A stretch of DNA of 64,000 nucleotides from Luteolibacter rhizosphaerae. Its GTDB lineage: Bacteria; Verrucomicrobiota; Verrucomicrobiia; Verrucomicrobiales; Akkermansiaceae. The notes below the pieces were generated by a model. The model was not told the origin of the DNA and searched no databases. It saw nothing but the letters and a program-made list of their open reading frames with translations. A program made the translations under genes and the position numbers. The stretch covers positions 1 through 64,000 of the forward strand of contig NZ_JAPDDR010000002.1 of the NCBI RefSeq assembly GCF_025950095.1, written 5' to 3'. Positions 16,032-25,736 of the stretch are shown here, piece by piece. Position 1 is the stretch's first letter. Every line of letters starts with the position of its first letter.

Positions 16032-18767
16032 ATGTCCGACCGACGCAAGTCCTTCCCCTTCGACGTTTTCGAGCCCGCTTGGCAGGCGCGCTGGGACGCG
16101 GAGAAGACCTTCCGCACCCCGAACCCGGGTGATGCGGACTTCGATGCCACGAAGCCGAAGTTCTACGTACTAGACATGTTCCCCTATCCCTCCGGCTCGG
16201 GCCTGCATGTGGGCCACCCGGAAGGATACACCGCCACGGACATCATGGGCCGGGCGAAGCGCCGCCAGGGATTCAACGTGCTGCACCCGATGGGCTGGGA
16301 TTCCTTCGGCCTGCCGGCGGAGCAGTATGCGATCAAGACCGGGCAGCACCCGGCGATCACGACGACGGCGAACATCGCGACCTTCAAGCGGCAGTTGAAG
16401 TCGCTGGGTTTCGGCTACGATTGGGACCGCGAGATCGCGACGACCGATCCGGGCTACGTGCGCTGGACGCAGTGGATCTTCCTGCAACTGTATTCGTCGT
16501 ACTTCGATGAAGAGGCGGGGAAGGCGGAGCCGGTGGCGGAGCTGGAGGCGAAGGGCTGGACGCGCGAGCAGATCGATGCGGTGCGCCTGGCCTTCGTGCA
16601 CGAAGCGCCGGTGAACTGGTCGCCGGACCTGGGCACGGTGCTGGCGAACGAGGAGGTCGAGGAGTGGCGCAGCAAGGGCCACATCGTCGAGCGGCGTCCG
16701 CTGCGCCAGTGGATGCTGCGGATCACGAAGTATGCGCAGCGCCTGATCGACGAGCTGGACCCGCTGGATTGGCCGGAAGGGATCAAGCTGCTGCAGAAGA
16801 ACTGGATCGGCCGCAGCGAAGGGGCCGAGGTGGATTTCAAGCTGGAGGGTCACACGGTGACGGTCTTCACGACACGTCCGGACACCTTGTTCGGTGCGAC
16901 CTACATGGTGCTGGCACCGGAGCATCCGTATGTGAGCGAGATCACGACGGCGGAACAGAAGGATGCGGTGGAGGCCTATGTGAAGGCCTGTGCTTCCAAG
17001 TCCGATCTGGAGCGCGGCGACATGAACAAGGACAAGACCGGTGTCTTCACCGGGGCGCATGCGATCAATCCGGTGAACGGCGAGCAGATCCCGGTGTGGA
17101 TCGCCGATTACGTGATGATGGGCTACGGCACGGGCGCGATCATGGCGGTGCCGGCGCACGACGAGCGGGACTTCGAGTTCGCGAAGAAATTCGAGCTGCC
17201 GATCGTGCAAGTCGTTCAACCGAACGGCGATCAGGACTGGCAGGGCTACACCGACCCGGGCACGGCGGTGAATTCCGGTTTCTTGGACGGGCTGCCGACC
17301 GCTGAAGCGAAGGCAAAGATCATCGATTGGCTGGAGTCCGGATCGAAGGGCAAGCGCCGCGTGCAGTTCAAGCTGCGCGACTGGCTGTTCTCCCGTCAGC
17401 GCTATTGGGGTGAGCCCTTCCCACTGACCTGGAAGGATGGCAATCACTACGCCGTCGCCGATGCCGAGCTGCCGTTGCTGGCTCCGCCGCTGGAAGACTA
17501 CAAGCCGAGCGGTTCGCCCGAGCCGCTGCTGAGCAAGGCGCGCGAATGGGTGGAGCTGCCGGATGGCTCGATCCGCGAGACGAACACGATGCCGCAGTGG
17601 GCGGGATCCTGCTGGTACTATCTGCGCTACTGCGATCCGGCGAATGCCGGGCGCTTCATTTCGAAGGAAGCGGAGTCCTACTGGGGTGGCGACGGTTCGC
17701 AGCCCGGAATGGTGGACCTCTACGTGGGTGGTACGGAGCACGCCGTACTTCACCTGCTGTATGCGCGCTTCTGGCACAAGGTGCTTTTCGACCTGGGCCA
17801 TGTGAAGACCAACGAACCTTTCCAAAAGCTGGTGAACCAGGGCCTGATCCTGGGCGAGATGGAATTCCTTGGATTCAAGGATTCCAGCGGCACCTGGATC
17901 AGCTTCAAGGATGTCACAGAGCAGGACGGCACCTTCACCCACCAAAAGACCGGGGAAGCCCTCCAGAAGGTCGCGATGGATGCTGGCGACGTGCAGAAGG
18001 ACAGCGAGAACTTCGTTCTGAAGGGCGATCCTTCGATCCGCGTCCGCGCCAAGGCGGAGAAGATGTCGAAGTCCCGCGGCAACGTGGTGAACCCGGATGA
18101 CGTGGTGCGCGAGTATGGCGCGGATTCGCTGCGTCTCTACGAGATGTTCATGGGCCCGCTGGAACAGGTGAAGCCATGGAGCATGAAGGGCGTGGAAGGC
18201 GTGTCGCGCTTCCTGGCCCGCGTGTGGCGTGTCGCCTTCGAGGAAGATCAAGCCGGTGAATGGCAGCGCTCCGCGAAGATCCAGGACGTGCCCTGCACGG
18301 ACAAGGCGCTGCTGAAGGTGGTGCACGAGACCGTGAAGAAGGTGACGGATGACATCGCGAAGATGTCCTTCAACACCGCGATCTCGCAGATGATGGTGTG
18401 CACGAATGCCTTCACTTCCGCGGAGGTGGTGCCGCTGAACGAATTCCGCCTGCTGCTGCACGTGCTGAATCCTTTCGCCCCGCACCTGACGGAAGAAATC
18501 TATTCCCGTCTCGGCGGCAGCGGCATGCTGGCCGATGAAGCCTGGCCGAAGCATGACGAAGCCGCACTGGTGACAGACGAGATCGAGCTGGTGGTGCAGG
18601 TGAACGGCAAGCTGCGCGACAAGATCACGGTGGCCAAGGATGCCGATCAAGCGACGGTGGAAGCCGCCGCGCTGGCCTCCGCCAAGGTGAAGGAGCAGAC
18701 CGACGGCAAGACGGTCCGCAAGGTCATCGTGGTGCCCGGACGTCTGGTGAATATCGTGGCGAACTGA
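16032..18767 (+). CDS. leuS: Leucyl-tRNA synthetase
   Basis: Class I aminoacyl-tRNA synthetase charging tRNA-Leu. The 911-residue protein has the HIGH box as HVGH (residues 59-62, in [15 protein letters not shown]), the KMSKS loop at residues 677-681 ([16 protein letters not shown]), the CP1 editing domain with [20 protein letters not shown], and the bacterial leucine-specific region before KMSKS. It is some 40-50 residues longer than the E. coli enzyme, partly through an insert around residues 620-665 ([20 protein letters not shown]). The helicase gene follows seven bases after its stop, so the two may be co-transcribed. Confidence 0.98.
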   Translation: MSDRRKSFPFDVFEPAWQARWDAEKTFRTPNPGDADFDATKPKFYVLDMFPYPSGSGLHVGHPEGYTATDIMGRAKRRQGFNVLHPMGWDSFGLPAEQYAIKTGQHPAITTTANIATFKRQLKSLGFGYDWDREIATTDPGYVRWTQWIFLQLYSSYFDEEAGKAEPVAELEAKGWTREQIDAVRLAFVHEAPVNWSPDLGTVLANEEVEEWRSKGHIVERRPLRQWMLRITKYAQRLIDELDPLDWPEGIKLLQKNWIGRSEGAEVDFKLEGHTVTVFTTRPDTLFGATYMVLAPEHPYVSEITTAEQKDAVEAYVKACASKSDLERGDMNKDKTGVFTGAHAINPVNGEQIPVWIADYVMMGYGTGAIMAVPAHDERDFEFAKKFELPIVQVVQPNGDQDWQGYTDPGTAVNSGFLDGLPTAEAKAKIIDWLESGSKGKRRVQFKLRDWLFSRQRYWGEPFPLTWKDGNHYAVADAELPLLAPPLEDYKPSGSPEPLLSKAREWVELPDGSIRETNTMPQWAGSCWYYLRYCDPANAGRFISKEAESYWGGDGSQPGMVDLYVGGTEHAVLHLLYARFWHKVLFDLGHVKTNEPFQKLVNQGLILGEMEFLGFKDSSGTWISFKDVTEQDGTFTHQKTGEALQKVAMDAGDVQKDSENFVLKGDPSIRVRAKAEKMSKSRGNVVNPDDVVREYGADSLRLYEMFMGPLEQVKPWSMKGVEGVSRFLARVWRVAFEEDQAGEWQRSAKIQDVPCTDKALLKVVHETVKKVTDDIAKMSFNTAISQMMVCTNAFTSAEVVPLNEFRLLLHVLNPFAPHLTEEIYSRLGGSGMLADEAWPKHDEAALVTDEIELVVQVNGKLRDKITVAKDADQATVEAAALASAKVKEQTDGKTVRKVIVVPGRLVNIVAN

Positions 18768-18774
18768 CCCGGTC

Positions 18775-21700
18775 ATGGAAGATGCCCTAGCCGCTATCTC
18801 CGCGCGGCCCGCTCTGTATGAGTGGATCGCGACGGAGGGCTGGGGCAGCCGCTTGGACCGGGTGACCAAGCTGCGCGGAAGGGACTATGCGAACGAGCGC
18901 AGCATCCGCAATGTCGAGTGGATCGAGATTGAGGGTGCGGGCGAGCTGATCGTGACGGCCGCGGTGCAGGGAACGCGGCGGAAGCCCTATGAGACTTCCG
19001 TAATCTTCCGGGAGTCGCGGGGGCAGTGGGCGGTGGAGAGCGAGTGCACCTGCCCGGTGGGAGCCTACTGCAAGCACGGTGCGGCTTTGCTGCAACTCCT
19101 TCAAGAGAGGCTCATCGATGTGTCGGCGGGAGTTGAGCTGGTGCCTGTGACGGTTCTGGATGTGCCTTTGGACGAATGGCTCAAAGGCCTGGAGAATGCG
19201 GCGCGGAATCCGGACGGCAAGGAGCTGGAGCGGGTTTCCGCGGAGACGCGTTTCCTTGCTTACTGCATCGAGCGAGCGGCGGAGAAGGAGTCGCATGAAT
19301 TCGAGTTGATTCTGCGGGTGGGTAACCGGTTGAAGGACGGGACGGTCCGGATTCTGGGCGGGCAGGCGAGTGCCGATCCCACGAAGCCGGCGCGCTACAT
19401 GGCGCGGGAAGACCTGCTGTTGGTCACGCTCTACCGGCAGCGGCATCATCGCTATCATGCGTGGAGCGAGATGCCGCTGGAGGGGGCGGGTTGGGATGAT
19501 TTGTTAGAGGGATGCTTGAAGGCGGGACGACTTTATTTCGGCACGCCCGGGAGCGACCACCGTGGCTCGTCCGCGTATCGGCCGCTGGTGGCGGGAGATC
19601 CGTTGGAGGTTGGGATCGAATGGGAGATCCAGCAGGATGGCGGGGCGAAGCCGGTGCTGCGCGGGATCGATCCGGAGCTTTCATTGCTGCCCACGGTGCC
19701 GCCGCGGTATCTGGATCCGGAGCGTGGAGTTATCGGGTTGTTGCAAGGCGCGGTGCCCGGGCCGGTCCTGTCCGCCTGGCTGGGCGGGCCGGTGATTCCC
19801 GGTGAGAATGTGGCGGAAGTCGCGACGAGGCTCGGCGCGATGCCTTCGCTCAAGTTGCCGGTGCCGATGGCGTTGGAGACGGTGCAGCGGGCAGCGGTGT
19901 CGCCGCGACCGCACCTGCGGGTGCAGCGACATGTGTTTGCGGACGCGTGGCAGCGGATCGAAGTGATTCTTGGCGAGTTGACTTTCACCTATGGGGATAG
20001 TCCCCGGCTGCATCCGCTGGAGCCGGGCGATCCGCGGCAGCATATCGCTGTGGTAGACGGCCAGCGGATCATCTGGCCGAGGGATCCGCAGACGGAGCGG
20101 TCTGCGGAAGGGCGTCTGGCTTCGGTGGGGCTGGTGCCCGCGATGCGATCGATCCCGAAGAAGCTGCTGGATGCGAAGACGCGGCATTCGGTGGTAGCGG
20201 CGCGGCCTTTCCCGACACACGAGGCGGCGTGGATCGAGATACTAGATCACCCGTATTTGGACGAGTTGCGCGAGGAGGGATGGGTGATCGAGGTGGATCC
20301 CAGGTCCGGGGTGAAGTCGCGGCAGGTGGTGGAGTTCCTGCCGCAGATCGAGGCGGAATCGGATCACGGGATCGATTGGTTCCGTTTCGATGTCTCCTAC
20401 GAGCTCGATGGCAAGCGCTTCAGTTTGATCCCGGTGATTGCCGAGGCGATTGCGAAGGGGCTGCCGGTGGAGGGCGCATCCGGATTTATCTCCGTTCGCT
20501 CGGAGGATCCGGCGCAGGGGTTCATCCGCTTCCCGGCGAAGCAGTTGATGGAGATCGTGGAGCAGGTGAGGCACTTGTTTCACGGGAAGACAGGAAAGGG
20601 TCCACTGCGTTTGGATCGTTTGGAGGCGGCGGCGCTGGCCTACAGCCTGGAGATTGATAGCTCGGATACCTCCCGCGCGCTGTCGCGTCTGGGCCGGAAT
20701 CTGCGGGAGATCGGGGGGCTGCCGGAGCTGGCCATACCTGGGACTGTGAAGGCGGAGCTGCGGCCGTATCAGCAGCAGGGTTTCCGCTGGTTGCAGTTTC
20801 TAACAGAGCATGGTCTCAATGGCATTCTGGCCGATGACATGGGTCTGGGGAAGACGCTGCAGACGCTGGCGCATCTGGCGGCGGAGCATGCGAAGGCTCC
20901 GGGCAGGCCCTCGCTGGTGATCGCGCCGACCTCGGTGGTGACGAACTGGGCGGCGGAGGCGGCGAAGTTCGTGCCGGAGATGCCGGTCGTGATGCTGCAT
21001 GGTCCGCAGCGGCGCGAGGCCTTCGAGCGGATTCCGGAGGCGGCGGTGGTCTTCACTTCCTATCCGCTGCTGAGCCGGGATTTCGATCTGCTGGAGCAGC
21101 AGGAGTGGCATCTGGTGGTGCTGGATGAGGCGCAGCACATCAAGAACCCGAAGGCGGCGGTGGCGATCCATGCCTGCAAGCTGAAGTCGGCGCACCGGCT
21201 GTGCTTGTCCGGCACGCCGATGGAGAATCATCTGGGCGAGCTGTGGAGCCTAATGCGCTTCCTGATGCCCGGGTATCTCGGGGATGAGAAGAGTTTCAAC
21301 ACGAGGGTGCGTAAGCCGATCGAGCGCGAGCGTTCGCAGGATGCGCAGGCGGCGCTGAAGAAGAGAGTGGGCCCGCTGATCCTGCGACGGACGAAGGATG
21401 AGGTGGCGAAAGAGCTGCCCGAGAAGACTGAAATCATCCACGGCATCGAGCTGAGCCAGAAACAGACCGATCTCTATGAGACGGTGCGGGCCTCGATGGA
21501 CAAGCGGGTGCGCGAGGCGATCGAGGGGAAGGGGCTGGCGAAGTCGCACATCATCGTGCTGGATGCGCTGCTCAAGCTGCGGCAGATCTGCTGCCATCCG
21601 CAGCTACTGAAGATGCCTGCTGCGCAGAAAGTAGTGGAGTCGGGCAAGCTGGAGTATCTGAAGGAGGAATTGTTGCCAACCCTGCTGGAAGATGGGCGCC

Positions 21701-22152
21701 GGATCCTGATTTTCTCGCAGTTCACCTCGATGCTCGGGCTGATCCAGGAGCATTTGCAGCAAGAGGGTATCCGTCACTTGAAGCTGACCGGACAGACCAA
21801 GGATCGCGCCGCGATGGTGAAGGAATTCCAGAGCGGGGAGGTGCCGGTGTTTCTCATCTCACTGAAGGCGGGAGGCACGGGGCTGAATCTCACTGCAGCG
21901 GACACGGTGATCCACTACGATCCCTGGTGGAACCCTGCAGCGGAGAATCAGGCGACCGATCGTGCCCACCGGATCGGGCAGATGATGCCGGTGTTCGTTC
22001 ACAAGCTGGTGTGCCGCGGGACCATCGAGGAACGGATTCTTGATCTGCAGAAGCACAAAGCGGCGCTGGTCGAGGCGCTGCTCTCGGAAGACACGTCGAA
22101 GCTGAAGATCGATGCGGAAACACTTTCGCATCTGCTGGAACCACTTGGCTGA
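18775..22152 (+). CDS. SWIM zinc-finger SNF2-family helicase
   Basis: A 1,125-residue Swi2/Snf2 ATPase. An N-terminal SWIM zinc finger, CTCPVGAYCKH (Cys91, Cys93, Cys99, His101), is followed by a bacterial SNF2-associated region. The two RecA-like lobes begin at about residue 650: LADDMGLGKTLQTLAHLA (Walker A about 687-694), VLDEAQHIKN (motif II about 783), LSGTPMENHLGELWSLMRFL (motif III), and C-terminal lobe motifs SLKAGGTGLNL and ATDRAHRIGQ. These enzymes move along double-stranded DNA and remodel bound proteins, for example RNA polymerase. It is complete. It follows leuS closely, but that neighbour suggests nothing about its role. Confidence 0.93.
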   Translation: MEDALAAISARPALYEWIATEGWGSRLDRVTKLRGRDYANERSIRNVEWIEIEGAGELIVTAAVQGTRRKPYETSVIFRESRGQWAVESECTCPVGAYCKHGAALLQLLQERLIDVSAGVELVPVTVLDVPLDEWLKGLENAARNPDGKELERVSAETRFLAYCIERAAEKESHEFELILRVGNRLKDGTVRILGGQASADPTKPARYMAREDLLLVTLYRQRHHRYHAWSEMPLEGAGWDDLLEGCLKAGRLYFGTPGSDHRGSSAYRPLVAGDPLEVGIEWEIQQDGGAKPVLRGIDPELSLLPTVPPRYLDPERGVIGLLQGAVPGPVLSAWLGGPVIPGENVAEVATRLGAMPSLKLPVPMALETVQRAAVSPRPHLRVQRHVFADAWQRIEVILGELTFTYGDSPRLHPLEPGDPRQHIAVVDGQRIIWPRDPQTERSAEGRLASVGLVPAMRSIPKKLLDAKTRHSVVAARPFPTHEAAWIEILDHPYLDELREEGWVIEVDPRSGVKSRQVVEFLPQIEAESDHGIDWFRFDVSYELDGKRFSLIPVIAEAIAKGLPVEGASGFISVRSEDPAQGFIRFPAKQLMEIVEQVRHLFHGKTGKGPLRLDRLEAAALAYSLEIDSSDTSRALSRLGRNLREIGGLPELAIPGTVKAELRPYQQQGFRWLQFLTEHGLNGILADDMGLGKTLQTLAHLAAEHAKAPGRPSLVIAPTSVVTNWAAEAAKFVPEMPVVMLHGPQRREAFERIPEAAVVFTSYPLLSRDFDLLEQQEWHLVVLDEAQHIKNPKAAVAIHACKLKSAHRLCLSGTPMENHLGELWSLMRFLMPGYLGDEKSFNTRVRKPIERERSQDAQAALKKRVGPLILRRTKDEVAKELPEKTEIIHGIELSQKQTDLYETVRASMDKRVREAIEGKGLAKSHIIVLDALLKLRQICCHPQLLKMPAAQKVVESGKLEYLKEELLPTLLEDGRRILIFSQFTSMLGLIQEHLQQEGIRHLKLTGQTKDRAAMVKEFQSGEVPVFLISLKAGGTGLNLTAADTVIHYDPWWNPAAENQATDRAHRIGQMMPVFVHKLVCRGTIEERILDLQKHKAALVEALLSEDTSKLKIDAETLSHLLEPLG

Positions 22153-22189
22153 GGCTTGCCCTGAGGGATCTGCTGTCGCAGGTTCGGGC

Positions 22190-23716
22190 ATGCTCCTGCG
22201 TGTCACTGCACTCTTGATCGCGTCTACCGGCCTCGTGGCCGCAGCTCCCGCGCTGCCCTTCAAGGCCGACTTCTCACGCTTCGAATCGAGCGATTGGAAG
22301 GCCCATGGCGGCCAGTGGTCGGTGGAGAACGGGGAGCTGCGCGTGAGCGGAGGCGAGGGGCCGAAAGCGGTGATTTCAGGACTGCAAGGGGGAGACTTCC
22401 AATTGGATGTGGAGCTGCGGGCCGATAGCGAGCAGGCGCAGGCCGGCGTGATTTTCCGTGCGGATGATCTGGGCGAGGGTGTGGATGCCTACCGCGGCTA
22501 CTTCGTGGGCCTGAATGCGAACGAGAAGCTGGCGCTGTGGGGTGCGGTGGATCCGAAGTGGCGGCCGGTGGCGGTGCGGCCTTTTCAGGTGAATCCGAAG
22601 CAGTGGTATCACCTGCGGCTCCAAGTCGCGGGGAGCAATGCGAAGATCTTCATCGATGATGAAGCGATCGGCGATGATGCGTGGCCGGTCTTCGATGGGA
22701 TCGATGCGGCGTTCGCGAAAGGCGGCTTCGCCCTGCGGGCGCTCGGTGGTGCGGCATCCTTCCGGAATCTGCAGATCACGGCGTATCGCGCGCCGAGTTT
22801 TGCGAAGAGCTATGTGAATCCGGTGCAGGCGGGTTGCGCGGATCCGGTGGTAATGAAGAAGGATGGGAAGTACTACGCCTATACGACCTACAGCCCCGAC
22901 TTCCCGCGGATGCCGCGTGGCATCCGCCTGTATACCTCCGCCGATCTTGTCGACTGGAAGGACGAGGGCTTCGTGCTGAAGAACGAGGATAGCTGGGGCG
23001 AGTCGCGGTTCTGGGCTCCGGACATCGTGGAGAAAGACGGCACCTACTATCTCTATTATGCGGCCGACGAGCGGATGTGCGTGGCGACGTCCAAGTCGCC
23101 GATGGGTCCATTCAAGCAGGAGAAGGAAGAGCCGATGCTGCCGGCCAGCATCCGCATCGACGGGCACATCTTCGAGGATGACGACGGGCAACGCTACTTC
23201 TACTACGTGACCTTCGGCGACGGGAATGAGATCTGGGGCGGCAAGCTGAACGACGACATGAAGAGTGTGGATGCCAGCACACTGAAGCTGATGGTGAAGC
23301 CCGACCTGCCATGGGAACAACACCAGGCGAAGGTGACGGAGGGCGCGGAAATCCTGAAGCACAAGGGCACTTACTACCTGACCTACTCCGGCAGCCATTT
23401 CGAGAACCCGAACTACGCGGTGGGCTACGCCACCTCGAATAGTCCGCTGGGTCCGTGGAAGAAGAATGAGCAGAACCCGGTGATGAAATCGACGGAGTAT
23501 GCCCATGGCACCGCTCACCATTGCTTCACGGAGTCGCCGGACGGGAAGGAGATCTTCATCGTTTATCACCGTCACCGCGACTTGAGCAACACGGAGCCGC
23601 GGGCGCTCTCGATTGATCGGGTGCGCTTTGTGCCGGATCCCGCCGGTGGTCCGGATCTGCTACAGATCCATGGTCCTACCTCTTCCCCGCAGCCGCTGCC
23701 TTCGGGCGCGCGATAG
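22190..23716 (+). CDS. Secreted glycoside hydrolase family 43 protein
   Basis: A 508-residue exported protein. After the signal peptide (MLLRVTALLIASTGLVAAAP), residues about 25-200 form a jelly-roll like the DUF1080/LamG type (SSDWKAHGGQWSVENGELRV). Residues 215-505 form a five-bladed GH43 propeller: AGCADPVVMKKDGKYYAYTT with the catalytic base Asp, RFWAPDIVEKDGTYYLYY, IDGHIFEDDDGQRYFYY, TEGAEILKHKGTYYLTYSG with the likely acid Glu, and YAHGTAHHCFTESPDGKE. The family has arabinanases, arabinofuranosidases and xylosidases; the exact substrate is not decided. ATG 22190 is chosen because it starts the signal peptide. Confidence 0.88.
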   Translation: MLLRVTALLIASTGLVAAAPALPFKADFSRFESSDWKAHGGQWSVENGELRVSGGEGPKAVISGLQGGDFQLDVELRADSEQAQAGVIFRADDLGEGVDAYRGYFVGLNANEKLALWGAVDPKWRPVAVRPFQVNPKQWYHLRLQVAGSNAKIFIDDEAIGDDAWPVFDGIDAAFAKGGFALRALGGAASFRNLQITAYRAPSFAKSYVNPVQAGCADPVVMKKDGKYYAYTTYSPDFPRMPRGIRLYTSADLVDWKDEGFVLKNEDSWGESRFWAPDIVEKDGTYYLYYAADERMCVATSKSPMGPFKQEKEEPMLPASIRIDGHIFEDDDGQRYFYYVTFGDGNEIWGGKLNDDMKSVDASTLKLMVKPDLPWEQHQAKVTEGAEILKHKGTYYLTYSGSHFENPNYAVGYATSNSPLGPWKKNEQNPVMKSTEYAHGTAHHCFTESPDGKEIFIVYHRHRDLSNTEPRALSIDRVRFVPDPAGGPDLLQIHGPTSSPQPLPSGAR

Positions 23717-23773
23717 GCAGCAGGCCCTTGAGGCTTGCCCTCGCCCGCCGGATGGCTGCTAGATAGCAGCAAG

Positions 23774-25735
23774 GTGCTTCTCTCCATTACCAACCGTAGC
23801 GTATCCGCCACGGACCTCGGCCATCTGCTGCACAAGCACCCGGCCCGGTGTCACGAGGTGGAGCTGGCGTTCGGCAAGGCCACGGTCTTCTACCCGGTGG
23901 CGGATGAGACGGCGTGTACGGCAGTGCTGATGGTGGATGTGGACCCGATCGACATGGTCCGGTCCGCCGGAGCGCGGCAGGGTGGCTGGGCGCTCGGGCA
24001 GTATGTGAACGACCGGCCCTATGCGTCGTCGTCGTTCCTGTCCGTGGCGATCTCCCGTGTCTATGGCACGGCGCTGAACGGCCGCTGCACGAAGCGCCCG
24101 GAGCTGGTGGAGCAGCCGCTGGATCTGGAGGTGATGCTGCCCGTCGTCCCGGCGGGTGATGGTGTGATCCTGCCCAAGCTCTTCGAGCCGCTGGGCTATG
24201 AGGTCGAGACGCAGCGCCTTGTGCTTGATCCGGCGTTCCCGGCGTGGGGAGAGAGCCGCTACCATCATTTGACCCTGCGGACCAAGAAGCCGCTGCATGA
24301 GGTGCTGAAACATCTCTTCGTGATCATCGGGGCTCTGGACCGTGCGAAACACTACTGGGTGGGGCGCGACGAGATCGACAAGCTCCTGGCGAAGGGTGAA
24401 GGCTGGCTGAACGATCATCCGGAGAAGGATTGGATCGTGCGCCGCTATTTGAAGTATCAGGTGCGGCTTGCGCGTGAGGCGCTGGAACGGCTGGCACCTG
24501 AACCGGAGCCCGAGGAGGAGGGTGCAGACGAAGTCGCCGAAGCGGTGGAGGCCGCGAAGGAGCCCGAAGTCGAGAAGAGGCTTTCGCTGCACGATGTCCG
24601 GCTCAATCGCGTGGCAGAGTTGATCTCAGCGCTGAATGCGAGCTCGGTGATTGATCTGGGTTGCGGCGAGGGCAAGCTGCTGCGTCGTCTGCTGCACCAA
24701 ACGAGGATTCCGAAGGTGGTGGGGATGGATGTTTCAAGCCGGGTGCTGGAGATCGCGCACGAGCGGATGGAGCGTATCCCGCCCTTCAAAAAGCAGGGCC
24801 GGGTGGAGATCTTTCTCGGCTCGCTGGTCTATCGCGACTCGCGTCTGAGAGGATATGATGTGGCGGCATTGGTCGAAGTCATCGAGCACCTCGACGCCGA
24901 CCGATTGGATTCGCTGGAGGAAGTGGTCTTTGCTGCCGCCGCGCCGCGCACGGTCATCGTGACGACGCCGAACCGGGAGTACAACGTTCTCTTCGAGGGG
25001 ATGAAGCCCGGGGCGATGCGGCATGCGGACCACCGCTTCGAATGGACGCGGGCTGAGTTCCAGGGATGGGCCGGCCGGGTGGCTGGCATGCACGGGTATG
25101 AGGTCGCCTTCGAGCCGCTGGGCGAGGAGCACGCGGAGCACGGGGCGCCGAGCCAGATGGCGGTGTTTACCCGGCAAGGCGGCGGCTCTCTAACACCCGC
25201 CCCTCGACAGGAAGAGAAGAAGCCCGCACAAGAACCCGCGAAGCCATTTAAGCGTGCCTTTTCCGAAGAGTTCTTCTCCCCTGAAGCATGGGTGCTCGTC
25301 CGCGAGCTTCCGCCGGCCGAAGCGGATGAGATCTGCCGCGCTCACCTCGGCGGGAGAGCCAGAGGTTTCTTCAGCCTGCCGGACGGACATTGGATCCTTG
25401 CAGCGCAGCAAACGCTGATCGGCCACTGGGCGGACGCCTACAACGCGGATGCTCCCGATGAGGTCTCCGCAATCTTGTCCGCCCTTCCCTGGCAGGGGGA
25501 GGACACCGTCTATTTCTTCACGGGCAGGTCGCTCGTGATCGAATCGACTTGGGTCGCGTTCGTGCGCCACTGGATGGACTTCCTCGCGGTAGAAGACGAC
25601 GAGCCGATCGTGATGAACCTCCAGCGGCCTTGGGAAGCGCTGATATTCAATTCCGGCGGAGGGATCCGCCATCTCACCGGCAATCCACCCGCCGGCGCCG
25701 AGTCTTCTGGCCGCGAGCAATCTCCACATCCCTGA
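23774..25735 (+). CDS. hen1: 3'-terminal RNA ribose 2'-O-methyltransferase Hen1 with extra C-terminal domain
   Basis: Bacterial Hen1 methylates the 2'-OH at the 3' end of a broken RNA before Pnkp seals it, so the repaired RNA resists the same ribotoxin. Residues 1-240 are the Hen1 N-terminal domain (ATDLGHLLHKHP). The methyltransferase follows, with SAM loop DLGCGEGK (about 294) and metal ligands Glu368, Glu371, His372 (EVIEHL) and His420 (HADHRFEW), two off the Clostridium thermocellum numbering. That offset supports the GTG start at 23774. Residues from about 470 to 653 form an added domain (SPEAWVLVRELPPAEADEIC) that ordinary Hen1 lacks. The pnkp start lies one base after the stop. Confidence 0.93.
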   Translation: MLLSITNRSVSATDLGHLLHKHPARCHEVELAFGKATVFYPVADETACTAVLMVDVDPIDMVRSAGARQGGWALGQYVNDRPYASSSFLSVAISRVYGTALNGRCTKRPELVEQPLDLEVMLPVVPAGDGVILPKLFEPLGYEVETQRLVLDPAFPAWGESRYHHLTLRTKKPLHEVLKHLFVIIGALDRAKHYWVGRDEIDKLLAKGEGWLNDHPEKDWIVRRYLKYQVRLAREALERLAPEPEPEEEGADEVAEAVEAAKEPEVEKRLSLHDVRLNRVAELISALNASSVIDLGCGEGKLLRRLLHQTRIPKVVGMDVSSRVLEIAHERMERIPPFKKQGRVEIFLGSLVYRDSRLRGYDVAALVEVIEHLDADRLDSLEEVVFAAAAPRTVIVTTPNREYNVLFEGMKPGAMRHADHRFEWTRAEFQGWAGRVAGMHGYEVAFEPLGEEHAEHGAPSQMAVFTRQGGGSLTPAPRQEEKKPAQEPAKPFKRAFSEEFFSPEAWVLVRELPPAEADEICRAHLGGRARGFFSLPDGHWILAAQQTLIGHWADAYNADAPDEVSAILSALPWQGEDTVYFFTGRSLVIESTWVAFVRHWMDFLAVEDDEPIVMNLQRPWEALIFNSGGGIRHLTGNPPAGAESSGREQSPHP

Positions 25736-25736
25736 A

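Noticed and set aside
15893..16150. Longer start for ribH reaching into leuS
   Set aside because: The added 86 residues run antisense to leuS and its leader and do not resemble lumazine synthase.
23735..23773. TTG start for Hen1 at 23735
   Set aside because: The GTG at 23774 directly precedes the conserved LLSITNRSVSATDLG stretch and gives residue numbers close to those of the characterised enzyme.
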